A stretch of 64,000 nt of DNA from Bacteroidota bacterium (GCA_018267215.1 JAFDYX010000024.1:105240-169239), one strand, 5' to 3'; numbered from the stretch's first letter, positions 25,623 to 34,697 are shown. Notes: generated from the sequence alone by a model not told the origin. Numbers and translations: made by a program.

Positions 25623-26069
25623 ATGAACTTCTTCAACAACCCCAACCGTATCCCCGAAAGCTATGGATTGCGCATAGCTGTCGGACTGATTTTATATTTT
25701 GTCATCATGCAAGCAGCAGGGCTGGCACATACGGTAGAGCTACGCTTGCTTAACTTGTTTATACTGGTAGCTGGCATTTATTTCGGATTAAGAAAATATA
25801 AAGAAACCCATGGCAGCAGAATCAATTATTTTAGAGGTATGGCTGTGGGGGTAGCAACCGGGGCTGTCGGCTCGCTGGTGTTTGCGTTATTTATGTTTAT
25901 TTACATGAAGGCAGACCGAAGCTTCATGCAGTGGATTATTGACAATGAGTCGATGGGCAGGTTCCTTAATCCGTACATAGTAGCCTTTATCGTGGCATTG
26001 GAAGGTGTCTTCTCCTCTCTATTTATAGCTTTTTTGACTATCAATTATTTTGATACAGACGAAGCATAA
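25623..26069 (+). CDS. DUF4199 domain membrane protein
   Basis: This 148-residue protein has four membrane segments (about residues 15-35, 42-60, 72-100 and 118-140). RIAVGLILYFVIMQAAGLA and the RGMAVGVATGAVGSLVFALF segment resemble the two DUF4199 proteins at 1456-2526. Function is unknown. It has its own promoter and stands alone between the methyltransferase and ileS. Confidence 0.65.
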   Translation: MNFFNNPNRIPESYGLRIAVGLILYFVIMQAAGLAHTVELRLLNLFILVAGIYFGLRKYKETHGSRINYFRGMAVGVATGAVGSLVFALFMFIYMKADRSFMQWIIDNESMGRFLNPYIVAFIVALEGVFSSLFIAFLTINYFDTDEA

Positions 26070-26201
26070 TAAGTAGGCCGGATTTTTAACGAATTGAACA
26101 TTCTTTGGCTGTAAAAACTATGGCCGGAAGTTGCCCCGCTACGGGTTTAGCCATTTAACAATTACAGATAACTCCTTAAATTGCGCCCTCATTTTTTTAC
26201 T

Positions 26202-29200
26202 GTGGGCAAATACAACGAATACAAAGAACTCCACCTCTCGCGCATAGCTGCCGATATGCTTTCCTTTTGGAAACAAGAGCAGGTTTTTGAAAAATCGGTA
26301 AGCAACCGCGAGGGTAAAAAACCCTTTACCTTTTACGAAGGGCCGCCTTCGGCCAACGGCACCCCGGGCATCCACCACGTAATGGCTCGCACCGTGAAAG
26401 ATATTTTTTGCCGCTATAAAACGCTGCAAGGCTTTCAGGTAAAACGAAAAGGCGGCTGGGATACGCACGGCCTGCCGGTGGAACTGCAGGTAGAAAAACT
26501 GCTGGGCATCACCAAAGACGATATCGGGAAGAAAATATCCATCGAAGATTACAACCGCAAATGCCGCGAAACGGTGATGATGTATAAAGACCAGTGGGAC
26601 GACCTTACCGAGAAGATGGGCTACTGGGTAGATCTGAAGAACCCCTACATCACCTACAATAATGAGTACATCGAATCGGTGTGGTGGATATTGAAACAGT
26701 TTTACCAAAAAGGATTGCTCTACAAAGGCTACACCATCCAGCCTTACTCGCCATCAGACGGAACAGGTTTAAGCTCGCATGAACTCAATCAACCCGGCTG
26801 CTACAAAAATGTGAAAGACACCAGCGTGGTAGCACAGTTTAAGTTGACTCAAGATTCAAAATTCAAAGAGCTGTTCAACACAGATGACGATACCTATCTG
26901 TTGGCCTGGACGACCACACCCTGGACACTGCCATCCAATACTTCGCTGGTGGTAGGAGAAAAAATCAAGTATGTAAAAATCAACACATTCAACCCTTACA
27001 CCTTCAACCCGGTAAGTGTTGTTTTGGCTAAAGACTTGGTGGGAAAATATTTTTCAGAGAAAAATAAAGACCTGAAATTAGTTGATTATAAATCAGGTGA
27101 TAAAGCCATTCCGTTTGAAATAACAAATGAATTTTCAGGCAAAGACTTGGTAGGCCTGCACTACGAGCAACTGATGCCGTACCTTCAGCCGTTGTACGAT
27201 GCCGACAAAGCTTTCCGGGTGGTGGCAGGAGATTTTGTAACGACCGAAGATGGAACCGGCATTGTGCACAGCTCGCCCACATTTGGGGCAGACGACTTCC
27301 GTGTGTCGAAACAGAATGGTATTCCTCCGCTTACGCTGAAAGATGAAAATGACAATGAGGTGCCCACCGTTGACCGCAAAGGAAAATTTGTGAAAGAAAT
27401 TGGCGCCAAATTAAAAGAAGGCGTAGCGCGTTATCGTATCAAAACGCACAAGCCGCTGGGCGAAAATGATTTCTATGTAAAAAATTATACCGATGAAGAT
27501 GAAGCTAACCCCGATTATAAAAACACGGACGTTATCATCTCCATCATTTTAAAAGAAGAGAACAAAGCATTTAAGGTTGAAAAATACGAACACACCTATC
27601 CGCACTCCTGGCGCACAGATAAGCCTGTGTTGTACTATCCGCTGGATGCCTGGTTTATTAAAACCACTGCCCTTAAAGACCGGTTGGTAGAACTCAACAA
27701 AACCATCAACTGGAAACCCGAGAGCACCGGCACCGGCCGCTTTGGCAACTGGCTGGAAAACCTGGTTGACTGGAATTTGTCGCGTTCGCGTTTTTGGGGT
27801 ACTCCGCTTCCGATCTGGCGGACGAAAGATGGCAAAGAAGAAATCTGCATCGGCTCTGTTGACGAACTGAAAGTTGAAATAGAAAAAGCAAAGACCGCGA
27901 AAATTTCAGATTTCAAATTAGAAATTTCTGATTTACACAGGCCTTATGTTGATGAAGTTATTTTAGTGAGCAAGAGTGGTCAGCCCATGTACCGCGAACC
28001 GGATTTGATTGACGTGTGGTTTGATTCCGGTGCCATGCCCTATGCCCAGTGGGGATTAGACCTATCCCAAACCCTTTCCGATGGAAAGGGCTTTGAGACT
28101 GCCGACCCTCATAGTTATAAGAAGATCAAAGAGTTTTGCGATGAACAGAGAGCTAACCCTACAGAGGCCGAGGGAATTATTTGGAATTTCCTTAAAGGCA
28201 ATAAGCTGGGCGGATATCATTTTAGAAGGCAACATATCATTGATAGATATATTGCCGACTTTGTATGTATTTCAAAAACTTTGATAGTGGAGATTGACGG
28301 TTTGTATCACTCACACCCTGATCAAACTGAATCTGACGCACAACGGACAAAACGCTTGAATGAATTGGGTTACAAAATCATCCGCTTTACAAATGCAGAA
28401 GTAATTTCAAATCCAGAATCAGTACTCGATAAAATTTTAAACGAATGTAGTTCAAGACAAAATGATTTCAGTCGAGCCCCATTTGGTAAGGGTTGGGTCT
28501 CCTCTCCACCCTGGGGAGAGGACGGGAGAGGGGTCGCATTTCCTGCAGACTTTATTGCAGAGGGTGTAGATCAAACGAGAGGATGGTTTTTTACACTTCA
28601 CGCTATTGGTGGCTTGCTGTTTGATAGTGTGGCTTTTAAAAATGTTATTTCAAACGGTTTGGTGCTCGACAAAGACGGCAACAAAATGAGTAAGCGCAAG
28701 GGCAATGTGGTAGATCCGTTTGCCGCGATGGAAAAATATGGTGCCGATGTGCTGCGCTGGTATATGATTGAAAACGCACCACCGTGGGATAACCTGAAAT
28801 TTGATTTTGCCGGTGTAGAAGAAACACAACGCAAATTTTTTGGCACGCTGCAAAACACCTATTCATTCTTCGCCTTGTATGCCAACATAGACGGATTTGT
28901 AAAAGATGAACTGAACAATGTAGCATACAACAAACTAACACACCTTGACCGATGGATTATTTCCAAACTGCAATCATTGATAACGGAAGTTACTACCGCG
29001 TACGAAGAGTATGAACCAACCCGGGCAGCTCGGGCCATTCAGGAATTTGTAAACGATCATCTGAGCAATTGGTATGTGCGCTTAAACAGAAAAAGATTCT
29101 GGCAGCCCAACCTGCGTGGTGAAATTTCAGAAAGTAAAAAAACTGCCTACGAAACATTGTATGAGTGTTTGATGGTAACAGCGCAACTGATGTCGCCCAT

Positions 29201-30074
29201 TGCACCTTTTTATGCCGATTGGCTCTACCGGAACTTGTCGGATAACATTCGCACACAAGCCATAAAGCATAACACACCGCTACAGTTTGAATCGGTTCAT
29301 CTCACCAATCTGGTGAAGGCTGAAACGAATCGGTCAGATCATGAGTTGGAACTGTCTATGGGCTATGCCCAAACAATTTGTTCGCTGGTGCATTCGATTC
29401 GCAAAAACAGCAAAATCAAAGTACGCACACCGTTACAACGAGTGCTGCTGCCCGTGCTCGATGAAAAATTTGCCCAGCGGATTAAAAGCACAGAAGATAT
29501 TATCAAGTCGGAAGTAAATGTTAAGTCTATCGAATACATTGACGACACATCGGGCTTACTGGTAAAGAGTGTAAAACCCAACTTGCCCAAACTGGGCAAA
29601 CAGTATGGCTCTAAAATGAAAGAGGTATCGGCTGCCATCAGTTCGTTAACAAAAGAAGAGATCAACCAAATAGAAAAGAAGGGTGTTCTTTTAAAAGGAG
29701 GATTTGAGTTGACACCGGAAGATGTGATCATTTCTTCGCAAGATATTCCCGGATGGGCCGTGGCAAACGAAGGAAGCATTACGGTGGCGCTGGACATCAC
29801 CATCACGCCTGAACTCAAGCGCGAAGGTGTGGCGCGCGATTTTGTAAACCGTGTTCAAAACCTGCGAAAAGATTCAGGCTTCGAGGTGCTCGATAAAATT
29901 TCTATTGAGGTGGAAAAAGATGGGGAATTAGCAGCGGCCTCGCTGAACGAATACAAAGAATACATTTGTACGGAAACACAAGCGCTGAGTCTAGAACTGA
30001 AATCGAAGGTGGACAACGCCACCGAAGTGGATATGGATGAATTTGTATTGAAGGTAAAAATTACAAAAATCTAA
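26202..30074 (+). CDS. ileS: Isoleucyl-tRNA synthetase with an in-frame DUF559 endonuclease insertion
   Basis: This enzyme charges tRNA-Ile. The class I motifs are intact: PSANGTPGIHHVMART (HIGH equivalent) near the N-terminus, the editing CP1 region, and NKMSKRKGN (KMSKR) encoded at 28681-28707. DVWFDSGAMPYAQW and FPADFIAEGVDQTRGWF are normally separated by a short loop; here about 160 residues (618-778) lie between them and carry a complete DUF559 nuclease domain. The total of 1290 residues exceeds the ~1130 expected for this longer, eukaryote-like class by about the insertion size. The start is GTG at 26202, with a TTG at 26181 as the alternative. lspA follows after four bases. Confidence 0.96.
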   Translation: MGKYNEYKELHLSRIAADMLSFWKQEQVFEKSVSNREGKKPFTFYEGPPSANGTPGIHHVMARTVKDIFCRYKTLQGFQVKRKGGWDTHGLPVELQVEKLLGITKDDIGKKISIEDYNRKCRETVMMYKDQWDDLTEKMGYWVDLKNPYITYNNEYIESVWWILKQFYQKGLLYKGYTIQPYSPSDGTGLSSHELNQPGCYKNVKDTSVVAQFKLTQDSKFKELFNTDDDTYLLAWTTTPWTLPSNTSLVVGEKIKYVKINTFNPYTFNPVSVVLAKDLVGKYFSEKNKDLKLVDYKSGDKAIPFEITNEFSGKDLVGLHYEQLMPYLQPLYDADKAFRVVAGDFVTTEDGTGIVHSSPTFGADDFRVSKQNGIPPLTLKDENDNEVPTVDRKGKFVKEIGAKLKEGVARYRIKTHKPLGENDFYVKNYTDEDEANPDYKNTDVIISIILKEENKAFKVEKYEHTYPHSWRTDKPVLYYPLDAWFIKTTALKDRLVELNKTINWKPESTGTGRFGNWLENLVDWNLSRSRFWGTPLPIWRTKDGKEEICIGSVDELKVEIEKAKTAKISDFKLEISDLHRPYVDEVILVSKSGQPMYREPDLIDVWFDSGAMPYAQWGLDLSQTLSDGKGFETADPHSYKKIKEFCDEQRANPTEAEGIIWNFLKGNKLGGYHFRRQHIIDRYIADFVCISKTLIVEIDGLYHSHPDQTESDAQRTKRLNELGYKIIRFTNAEVISNPESVLDKILNECSSRQNDFSRAPFGKGWVSSPPWGEDGRGVAFPADFIAEGVDQTRGWFFTLHAIGGLLFDSVAFKNVISNGLVLDKDGNKMSKRKGNVVDPFAAMEKYGADVLRWYMIENAPPWDNLKFDFAGVEETQRKFFGTLQNTYSFFALYANIDGFVKDELNNVAYNKLTHLDRWIISKLQSLITEVTTAYEEYEPTRAARAIQEFVNDHLSNWYVRLNRKRFWQPNLRGEISESKKTAYETLYECLMVTAQLMSPIAPFYADWLYRNLSDNIRTQAIKHNTPLQFESVHLTNLVKAETNRSDHELELSMGYAQTICSLVHSIRKNSKIKVRTPLQRVLLPVLDEKFAQRIKSTEDIIKSEVNVKSIEYIDDTSGLLVKSVKPNLPKLGKQYGSKMKEVSAAISSLTKEEINQIEKKGVLLKGGFELTPEDVIISSQDIPGWAVANEGSITVALDITITPELKREGVARDFVNRVQNLRKDSGFEVLDKISIEVEKDGELAAASLNEYKEYICTETQALSLELKSKVDNATEVDMDEFVLKVKITKI
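28066..28090. repeat. Left border of the ileS insertion: inverted repeat and hairpin
   Basis: CCCAAACCCTTTCC is the left inverted-repeat arm. Its CCCTTTCC also folds with GGAAAGGG (28083-28090) across a three-base loop, a perfect eight-pair hairpin. Confidence 0.75.
28485..28521. repeat. Right border of the ileS insertion: inverted repeat and hairpin
   Basis: GGTAAGGGTTGGG (28485-28497) matches the left arm in reverse with one indel and one mismatch. CCTCTCC (28501-28507) pairs with GGAGAGG (28515-28521), and a second GGGAGAGGGG follows. These C- and G-rich words read through as SSPPWGEDGRG in the protein. Confidence 0.75.
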
Positions 30075-30078
30075 GCTG

Positions 30079-30747
30079 ATGAAATTTTTAAAATATTTTT
30101 TAATAGCTCTGCTGATCATTGCCATTGACCAGGTCAGCAAATTATTGGTTTACCAACACATGCAGATCGGAGAAGAAATTAATGTAGTAGGACATTGGTT
30201 CAGGCTGCACTACCTGCTCAACCCCGGCATGGCTTTCGGCATCCGGTGGGAGAATGAGTTTGGAAAATTGGCACTTACCATTTTCCGCATCGGAGCGATG
30301 GTGGGCATCGGGTATTACCTGTATTCATCCATTAAAAAAAAATATCATACCGGTTTCCTGGTTTGCCTCTCCCTGATTTTAGGCGGAGCTGTGGGCAATG
30401 TAATTGACAGTACTTTTTATGGTGTGTTTTTAGAAAACAATGCACTGGGCGCGCCTATCAAATGGTTTCATGGCGAAGTGATAGACATGCTGTATTTTCC
30501 GTTGTTTCATCTTTCTATTCCCGAATGGTTTCCTTTCAACCCGGGCGGTGAATTTGAATTTTTCAGTCCGGTGTTCAACATTGCCGACTCCTCTATTTTT
30601 ATCGGAGTGGCTACGGTGCTGATATTTCAAAAGAAATTTTTCCCGCATCACGAATCGGAGAAGACGACAAACGACCACACCTCGCCTGCAGATACAACAC
30701 CTTCGGAAACTGAAACCCAGATACCTACTGAAACACAAGGCGATTAA
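30079..30747 (+). CDS. lspA: Signal peptidase II (lipoprotein)
   Basis: This enzyme removes signal peptides from prolipoproteins in the inner membrane. IDQVSKLLVY and NPGMAFGI are family motifs. The catalytic Asp residues lie in GNVIDSTFYG and FNIADSSIFIG. At 222 residues it is longer than the usual ~165: there is an insertion of about 30 residues before the second Asp, common in Bacteroidota, and a polar Thr/Glu-rich tail of about 30 residues. It follows ileS by four bases, the same pairing (ileS-lspA) found in many bacteria. Confidence 0.95.
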   Translation: MKFLKYFLIALLIIAIDQVSKLLVYQHMQIGEEINVVGHWFRLHYLLNPGMAFGIRWENEFGKLALTIFRIGAMVGIGYYLYSSIKKKYHTGFLVCLSLILGGAVGNVIDSTFYGVFLENNALGAPIKWFHGEVIDMLYFPLFHLSIPEWFPFNPGGEFEFFSPVFNIADSSIFIGVATVLIFQKKFFPHHESEKTTNDHTSPADTTPSETETQIPTETQGD

Positions 30748-30749
30748 GC

Positions 30750-31232
30750 ATGGCTGAAACTCTGATCGTTTCTTCATCGGCCGATAAGGCAGAGCGGTAT
30801 CAAGCTTTATTGCCGCAAATCCAATCGCTGACTGCCGGAGAAAAAGATTTAATCGCCAACCTGGCAAACACAGCTGCTGCGCTGAAACAGACCTTCGGTT
30901 TCTTTTGGGTAGGATTTTATCTGGTAAAAGAAAATGAGTTAGTGCTGGGACCTTTTCAAGGGCCGATTGCCTGCACCCGCATCAAACAAGGCAAAGGAGT
31001 TTGTGGGATGGCTTGGCAAAAAGCCCAAACACTGATCGTTCCGGATGTGAACGAATTTCCCGGCCACATTGCCTGCAGTTCAGAATCAAAATCTGAAATA
31101 GTAGTGCCGGCTTTTAAAAATGGCAGAGTGTTTTTGGTGCTGGATATAGACAGCGATAAACTGAATGACTTCGACCATACCGATGCGGTTTGGTTGCAGC
31201 AGCTGATGAAAATGTTGGAGCCCTTACTTTAG
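30750..31232 (+). CDS. Free methionine-(R)-sulfoxide reductase (GAF domain)
   Basis: The 160-residue protein is a single GAF domain of the fRMsr type, which reduces free Met-R-sulfoxide with thioredoxin. FFWVGFYLV and LVLGPFQGPIACTRI are family motifs. The three redox Cys residues are seen in IACTRI, GVCGMAW and HIACSSES. The start ATG lies two bases after the lspA stop, so it is probably co-transcribed. It converges on tilS with a nine-base overlap at the ends. Confidence 0.88.
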   Translation: MAETLIVSSSADKAERYQALLPQIQSLTAGEKDLIANLANTAAALKQTFGFFWVGFYLVKENELVLGPFQGPIACTRIKQGKGVCGMAWQKAQTLIVPDVNEFPGHIACSSESKSEIVVPAFKNGRVFLVLDIDSDKLNDFDHTDAVWLQQLMKMLEPLL

Positions 31233-32537
31233 CTCCAGTTGGACGACAGAGGAAGTGCTGTCAGTAATTTTAAAATGCTGACTGAGGCGGTAACCCACTA
31301 CCCAGGCTATTTCACCGGCAGACTCTATCACGGTAATTTTTTCTTTTTCGGAAACGGGAATCTTTAGGTCAGTCAGGAAATCGCTGATCTTTTTTTTGTG
31401 ATCCATCCCCAGCGGATAAAAAAAATCACCTTCTTTCCAGTTGCGCCAAATTACCGGAAACACAACCTTAGCTGAATCGAGTTGTGCCACAAGCCGATGG
31501 GTTACTATTTTCTTTTTTTTATTTTTTGAAATTTTCAACAAGAGTTTTCCATGTGTGGCTTTTGTTTGGCCTTTCCGGATGAAGGTGGGCGATTCTTCTT
31601 TTTCAATGGGAGAAACGATCAGATGCTTTCGGTCAACTACCAACTCAAAATTGTGCGATAGAAATTTTTTTCCTGACTGTTCAGGTAGCGCACGAATAAT
31701 TTGCTTGCATTGGTCGAGGTGAAACCCCTGATCTTTAATTAAACGCCAAAGTACTCCGGCTGCATTGGTAAGCGTTGCGAATCCCTCTTTCAGAAAATAT
31801 ACTTTTCCATTTTGAGAAGATACGTATTTTTTTTTCCATAACCGGAGGCCTTCAGCCATCATCTCCTGGTCGGCAGCAATTTTTTCAACGGAATTAGTGA
31901 ATGAATCTTCTAACGATGGGTTGAGTTTCTTCAATTTAGGAATGACCTGATGTCTCAAAAAATTACGATGATAATCTTGTGTGGCATTGCTGGAGTCTTC
32001 GCGCCAGCGTATTTTATTTTTTTTTAGGTATTCATCAATTTGTTCTCGTGTGGCAAACAACAAGGGGCGAATCCGGTTTCCGTTTTTGGGGGCTATGCCA
32101 TCGAGGCCTTCTGCCCCTGTGCCGCGTGTGATATTGAGCAGCACAGTTTCGAGCGAGTCGTTTACATGGTGGGCGGTAGCCAGCCGGCTAAAATGATGCT
32201 GCTCAATTAATTCATCAAACCAGTTGTAGCGCAGTTCGCGCGCAGCCATTTGCGTTGACAGCGCATAAGTCTGAGCAAAGAGTTTAGTATCAAAACGGAT
32301 TGTATAGAAGGGAATATTTCTTAGGTGACAAAATTTTTTTACGAAGCGTTCATCTTCGGCAGACTCGCGGCCACGCAGTTGAAAATTGACATGCGCCACA
32401 CTTACCCGAAAGCCGTTGTTGATAAACAGATGTAGCATGGCCATAGAGTCTTTGCCTCCGCTTACCGCCAATAAAACATTATCGTGTGCCGTGCACAGTT
32501 TTTTTTGTTGGATAAAGGAGACGAAGGCTTTGTCCAT
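31224..32537 (-). CDS. tilS: tRNA(Ile)-lysidine synthase
   Basis: This enzyme turns C34 of the tRNA-Ile CAU anticodon into lysidine so that the tRNA reads AUA and is charged by IleRS. The ATP-binding SGGKDSMAML loop is near the N-terminus, and TAHHVNDSLETVLLNITRGTG is the second family motif. TilS-type middle and C-terminal domains follow, for 437 residues in total. It shares its functional context with ileS, which is 1.1 kb away on the other strand. The FMN reductase gene ahead of it is on the same strand, two bases upstream. Confidence 0.95.
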   Translation of the reverse strand: MDKAFVSFIQQKKLCTAHDNVLLAVSGGKDSMAMLHLFINNGFRVSVAHVNFQLRGRESAEDERFVKKFCHLRNIPFYTIRFDTKLFAQTYALSTQMAARELRYNWFDELIEQHHFSRLATAHHVNDSLETVLLNITRGTGAEGLDGIAPKNGNRIRPLLFATREQIDEYLKKNKIRWREDSSNATQDYHRNFLRHQVIPKLKKLNPSLEDSFTNSVEKIAADQEMMAEGLRLWKKKYVSSQNGKVYFLKEGFATLTNAAGVLWRLIKDQGFHLDQCKQIIRALPEQSGKKFLSHNFELVVDRKHLIVSPIEKEESPTFIRKGQTKATHGKLLLKISKNKKKKIVTHRLVAQLDSAKVVFPVIWRNWKEGDFFYPLGMDHKKKISDFLTDLKIPVSEKEKITVIESAGEIAWVVGYRLSQHFKITDSTSSVVQLELK

Positions 32538-32539
32538 TG

Positions 32540-33100
32540 TTATCGGCTCATTCTGTTTTTCGCTTCAATGCACCACAATAATTCATTGATGAAGATATGA
32601 GCGCGCTTGTCAACCTTTTCTTTATCGGCCGGCTGGCCTGCGCTGTCAAACATTTCTTTTGCCATTGGCACCGGAAATTGTGCCGGCACCGTCCAGGCGC
32701 GTATTTTCCAAAGTGAAAATTGGAGGGAAGTGATTACTTGCGTTCCGCCAAATGAACCATCCGAAACGGTGGAGATGGCGATGGGCTTGCGTTGCCATTC
32801 ATCATATAAAAGATCTATTACATTTTTAAGAGAGGCAGGGTAGCCTCCGTTGTATTCCGGTGTAACGATAATAATGCCATCGGCAGCCCGGATAGAGTTA
32901 GCAAACGCAACGACATCTGCTGTGGGGTTGGGTTGAAATTTCAGCCGCTCTTCAAATAAAGGGAAGCGGTATTCGTTTAGGTCAGCTATCTGTGCTGTGG
33001 CTAACTTATTTTGTTCCAAATACTGTTTAAAGTAAAGCGCAACACGGTGGCTGTTTCGGCCGGTGCGGATACTGGACGACAAGATGACGATGTGGGGCAT
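32540..33100 (-). CDS. NADPH-dependent FMN reductase family protein
   Basis: This 186-residue flavodoxin-like protein begins IVILSSSIRTGRNSHRVA, the FMN phosphate-binding loop. IIIVTPEYNGGYPASLKNVIDLL holds the FMN-ring loop of the NAD(P)H:FMN/azo/quinone reductase group. The start is the ATG at 33100, which begins at the fold; 27 extra codons upstream look like non-coding sequence. Its true electron acceptor is unknown. It diverges from the aminopeptidase gene. Confidence 0.85.
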   Translation of the reverse strand: MPHIVILSSSIRTGRNSHRVALYFKQYLEQNKLATAQIADLNEYRFPLFEERLKFQPNPTADVVAFANSIRAADGIIIVTPEYNGGYPASLKNVIDLLYDEWQRKPIAISTVSDGSFGGTQVITSLQFSLWKIRAWTVPAQFPVPMAKEMFDSAGQPADKEKVDKRAHIFINELLWCIEAKNRMSR

Positions 33101-33172
33101 AATGGTGTAAAACTGTTTCTTTAAAATTAAGAGTTTTTTATATCTTACCGATCCAAGATATAAACATTTGTT

Positions 33173-34633
33173 ATGAAGCAACTAAGCCTACTGATTTTGA
33201 TGCTCGGTTTTTTTTCCTTGACAGCGCAAGATGCCGACCTGCCGGCCGATTTTTTATCTAAATCTTTTCACCACGAGCGTAGGGAGAAGTTGCGCGAAAA
33301 ACTTCCGGCCAATTCGGTGGCTGTCTTTTTTGCCAATCCGGTGCGCAACCGTTCTAATGACGTGGACTTTGTTTACCACCAAGACCCGGACTTTTACTAC
33401 CTGACCGGCTACAACGAACCCGATGCTGTGCTGTTAGTTTTTAAAGATTTTCAAACTTCTGTTAATAACACAAAGTACAATGAAATTATTTTTGTGCAGC
33501 CCCGCAACGAATTTCGCGAGATGTGGACAGGCCGCAGGCTGGGCGACAAAGGTGTAAAAGAACGCTTGGGGTTGGAGCAGGCTTTCAATAACTCAGCCTT
33601 TAAACAATACCATGTTGATTTTTCTAAGTTTGCTTCAATTTTGTTTTTCGATTTTAAAAATGATGTGCGCGATAATCCCCGTGATTCATCTGATTTATTT
33701 AACCTGATAGCACAGTTCAAAGCTAAAGTCAACTACCCGGAAACAAACAAAGCGACACTGGCCATAGAGCCGGCAAAGAATAACTTAGACATGAAAGGGT
33801 TAGCGCCTATCATGGATAATTTGCGGGGCATCAAAACCAAAGAAGAAATGGAATTAGTGCGCAAAGCCGTGCGCATTTCTTGCGCAGGCCAGGTAGAAAT
33901 CATGAAAGCGATTAAGCCGGGCATGAGCGAACGCGAGATTCAGGGTATCCATGAATTTGTTTTTAAAAAATATCAGGCTGAAGATGTGGGCTACCCATCT
34001 ATTGTAGGGGCAGGACACAACGGCTGCATTCTTCACTACATAGACAACTATAAGCCCAACATTACCAACACCGAATTGATTTTAATGGACTTGGGTGCGG
34101 AGTATCACGGCTATACAGCCGACATTACGCGAACAATACCCGTAAGCGGTAAGTTTTCGCCCGAACAAAAACAAATTTACGAACTGGTGCTGAAAGCTCA
34201 GGAAGAAGCCATGAAAGTGTGCAAGCCGGGGGCTTCGTTCAGAGATTTATACATGGCTACTCGCGTAGTTATTAATAGAGGATTGAAAGAACTGGGGATC
34301 ATTCAAAACGAAACAGACAAACACATGTATTACCCACACGGCTGTACCCACCACATTGGTCTGGACGTACACGACCGCGGGCCATACGAGCGCCTGGAAG
34401 AAGGGATGATGATCACCATCGAGCCGGGAATTTATATCCCCGACAACGCTGCCTGCGATAAAAAATGGTGGGGCATTGCCGTGCGCATAGAAGACGATTT
34501 TCTTATCACAAAAGACGGCTACGAGCATTTGTCTGTATCTGCTCCTCGCACGGTAAAAGACATCGAGGCCATGATGAAGCAACCCAGCGCACTCGATCAT
34601 TTTATATTGCCTGATCTGGATAAGAAGAATTAA
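33173..34633 (+). CDS. pepP: Xaa-Pro aminopeptidase (M24B), secreted
   Basis: This 486-residue metallopeptidase removes N-terminal residues before proline. A signal peptide is visible at the N-terminus (LLILMLGFFSLTAQ). An N-terminal creatinase-like domain follows, then the pita-bread catalytic domain. The five metal ligands fall in LMDLGAEYHGYTADITRT (two Asp), HHIGLDVHD (His), MITIEPGIYIP (Glu) and VRIEDDF (Glu). The secretion signal sets it apart from the cytoplasmic E. coli enzyme. An inverted repeat (TATCTT-N8-AAGATA, about 33138-33157) lies in the leader. Confidence 0.92.
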   Translation: MKQLSLLILMLGFFSLTAQDADLPADFLSKSFHHERREKLREKLPANSVAVFFANPVRNRSNDVDFVYHQDPDFYYLTGYNEPDAVLLVFKDFQTSVNNTKYNEIIFVQPRNEFREMWTGRRLGDKGVKERLGLEQAFNNSAFKQYHVDFSKFASILFFDFKNDVRDNPRDSSDLFNLIAQFKAKVNYPETNKATLAIEPAKNNLDMKGLAPIMDNLRGIKTKEEMELVRKAVRISCAGQVEIMKAIKPGMSEREIQGIHEFVFKKYQAEDVGYPSIVGAGHNGCILHYIDNYKPNITNTELILMDLGAEYHGYTADITRTIPVSGKFSPEQKQIYELVLKAQEEAMKVCKPGASFRDLYMATRVVINRGLKELGIIQNETDKHMYYPHGCTHHIGLDVHDRGPYERLEEGMMITIEPGIYIPDNAACDKKWWGIAVRIEDDFLITKDGYEHLSVSAPRTVKDIEAMMKQPSALDHFILPDLDKKN

Positions 34634-34644
34634 GAACCCCATCA

Positions 34645-34677
34645 TTTGTTAATATTCCTTTCCTTTTGATAACTTAG
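34645..34677 (+). promoter_or_regulatory. Promoter (TTTG-N21-TAACTTAG)
   Basis: TTTG (34645-34648) and TAACTTAG (34670-34677) are 21 bases apart, with the ATG of the bestrophin-like gene 20 bases further on. Confidence 0.6.
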
Positions 34678-34697
34678 GAACCCAAACCCCTATTATC

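Larger units (their letters stand above)
28053..28538 (+). mobile_element. In-frame DUF559 (Vsr-like) endonuclease insertion inside ileS
   Basis: The inserted domain begins near FETADPHSYKKIKEF and includes NPTEAEGIIWNFLKGNKLGGYHFRRQH and IVEIDGLYH. The PD-(D/E)XK residues are present: Asp of IADF (D686), Glu and Asp of VEID (E697, D699) and His703. Its edges carry hairpins (CCCTTTCC-GAT-GGAAAGGG at 28072-28090; CCTCTCC with GGAGAGG at 28501-28521). An imperfect inverted repeat links CCCAAACCCTTTCC (28066-28079) with GGTAAGGGTTGGG (28485-28497). No stop, intein splice residue or intron core is visible. The exact borders are estimated from the IleRS loop that is normally there. Confidence 0.85.

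Noticed and set aside
26139-26708. A 189-residue reverse-strand frame opposite the start of ileS
   Set aside because: It is a shadow of the strongly conserved synthetase N-terminus; no homologous features or start signals.
28072-28090. The left-border hairpin read as a transcription terminator
   Set aside because: No T-run follows, and it lies in the middle of an essential coding frame.
28053-28538. The possibility that the ileS insertion is an intein or a group I/II intron
   Set aside because: There is no Cys/Ser/Thr junction with intein blocks, no His-Asn end, and the frame stays open through conserved coding on both sides.
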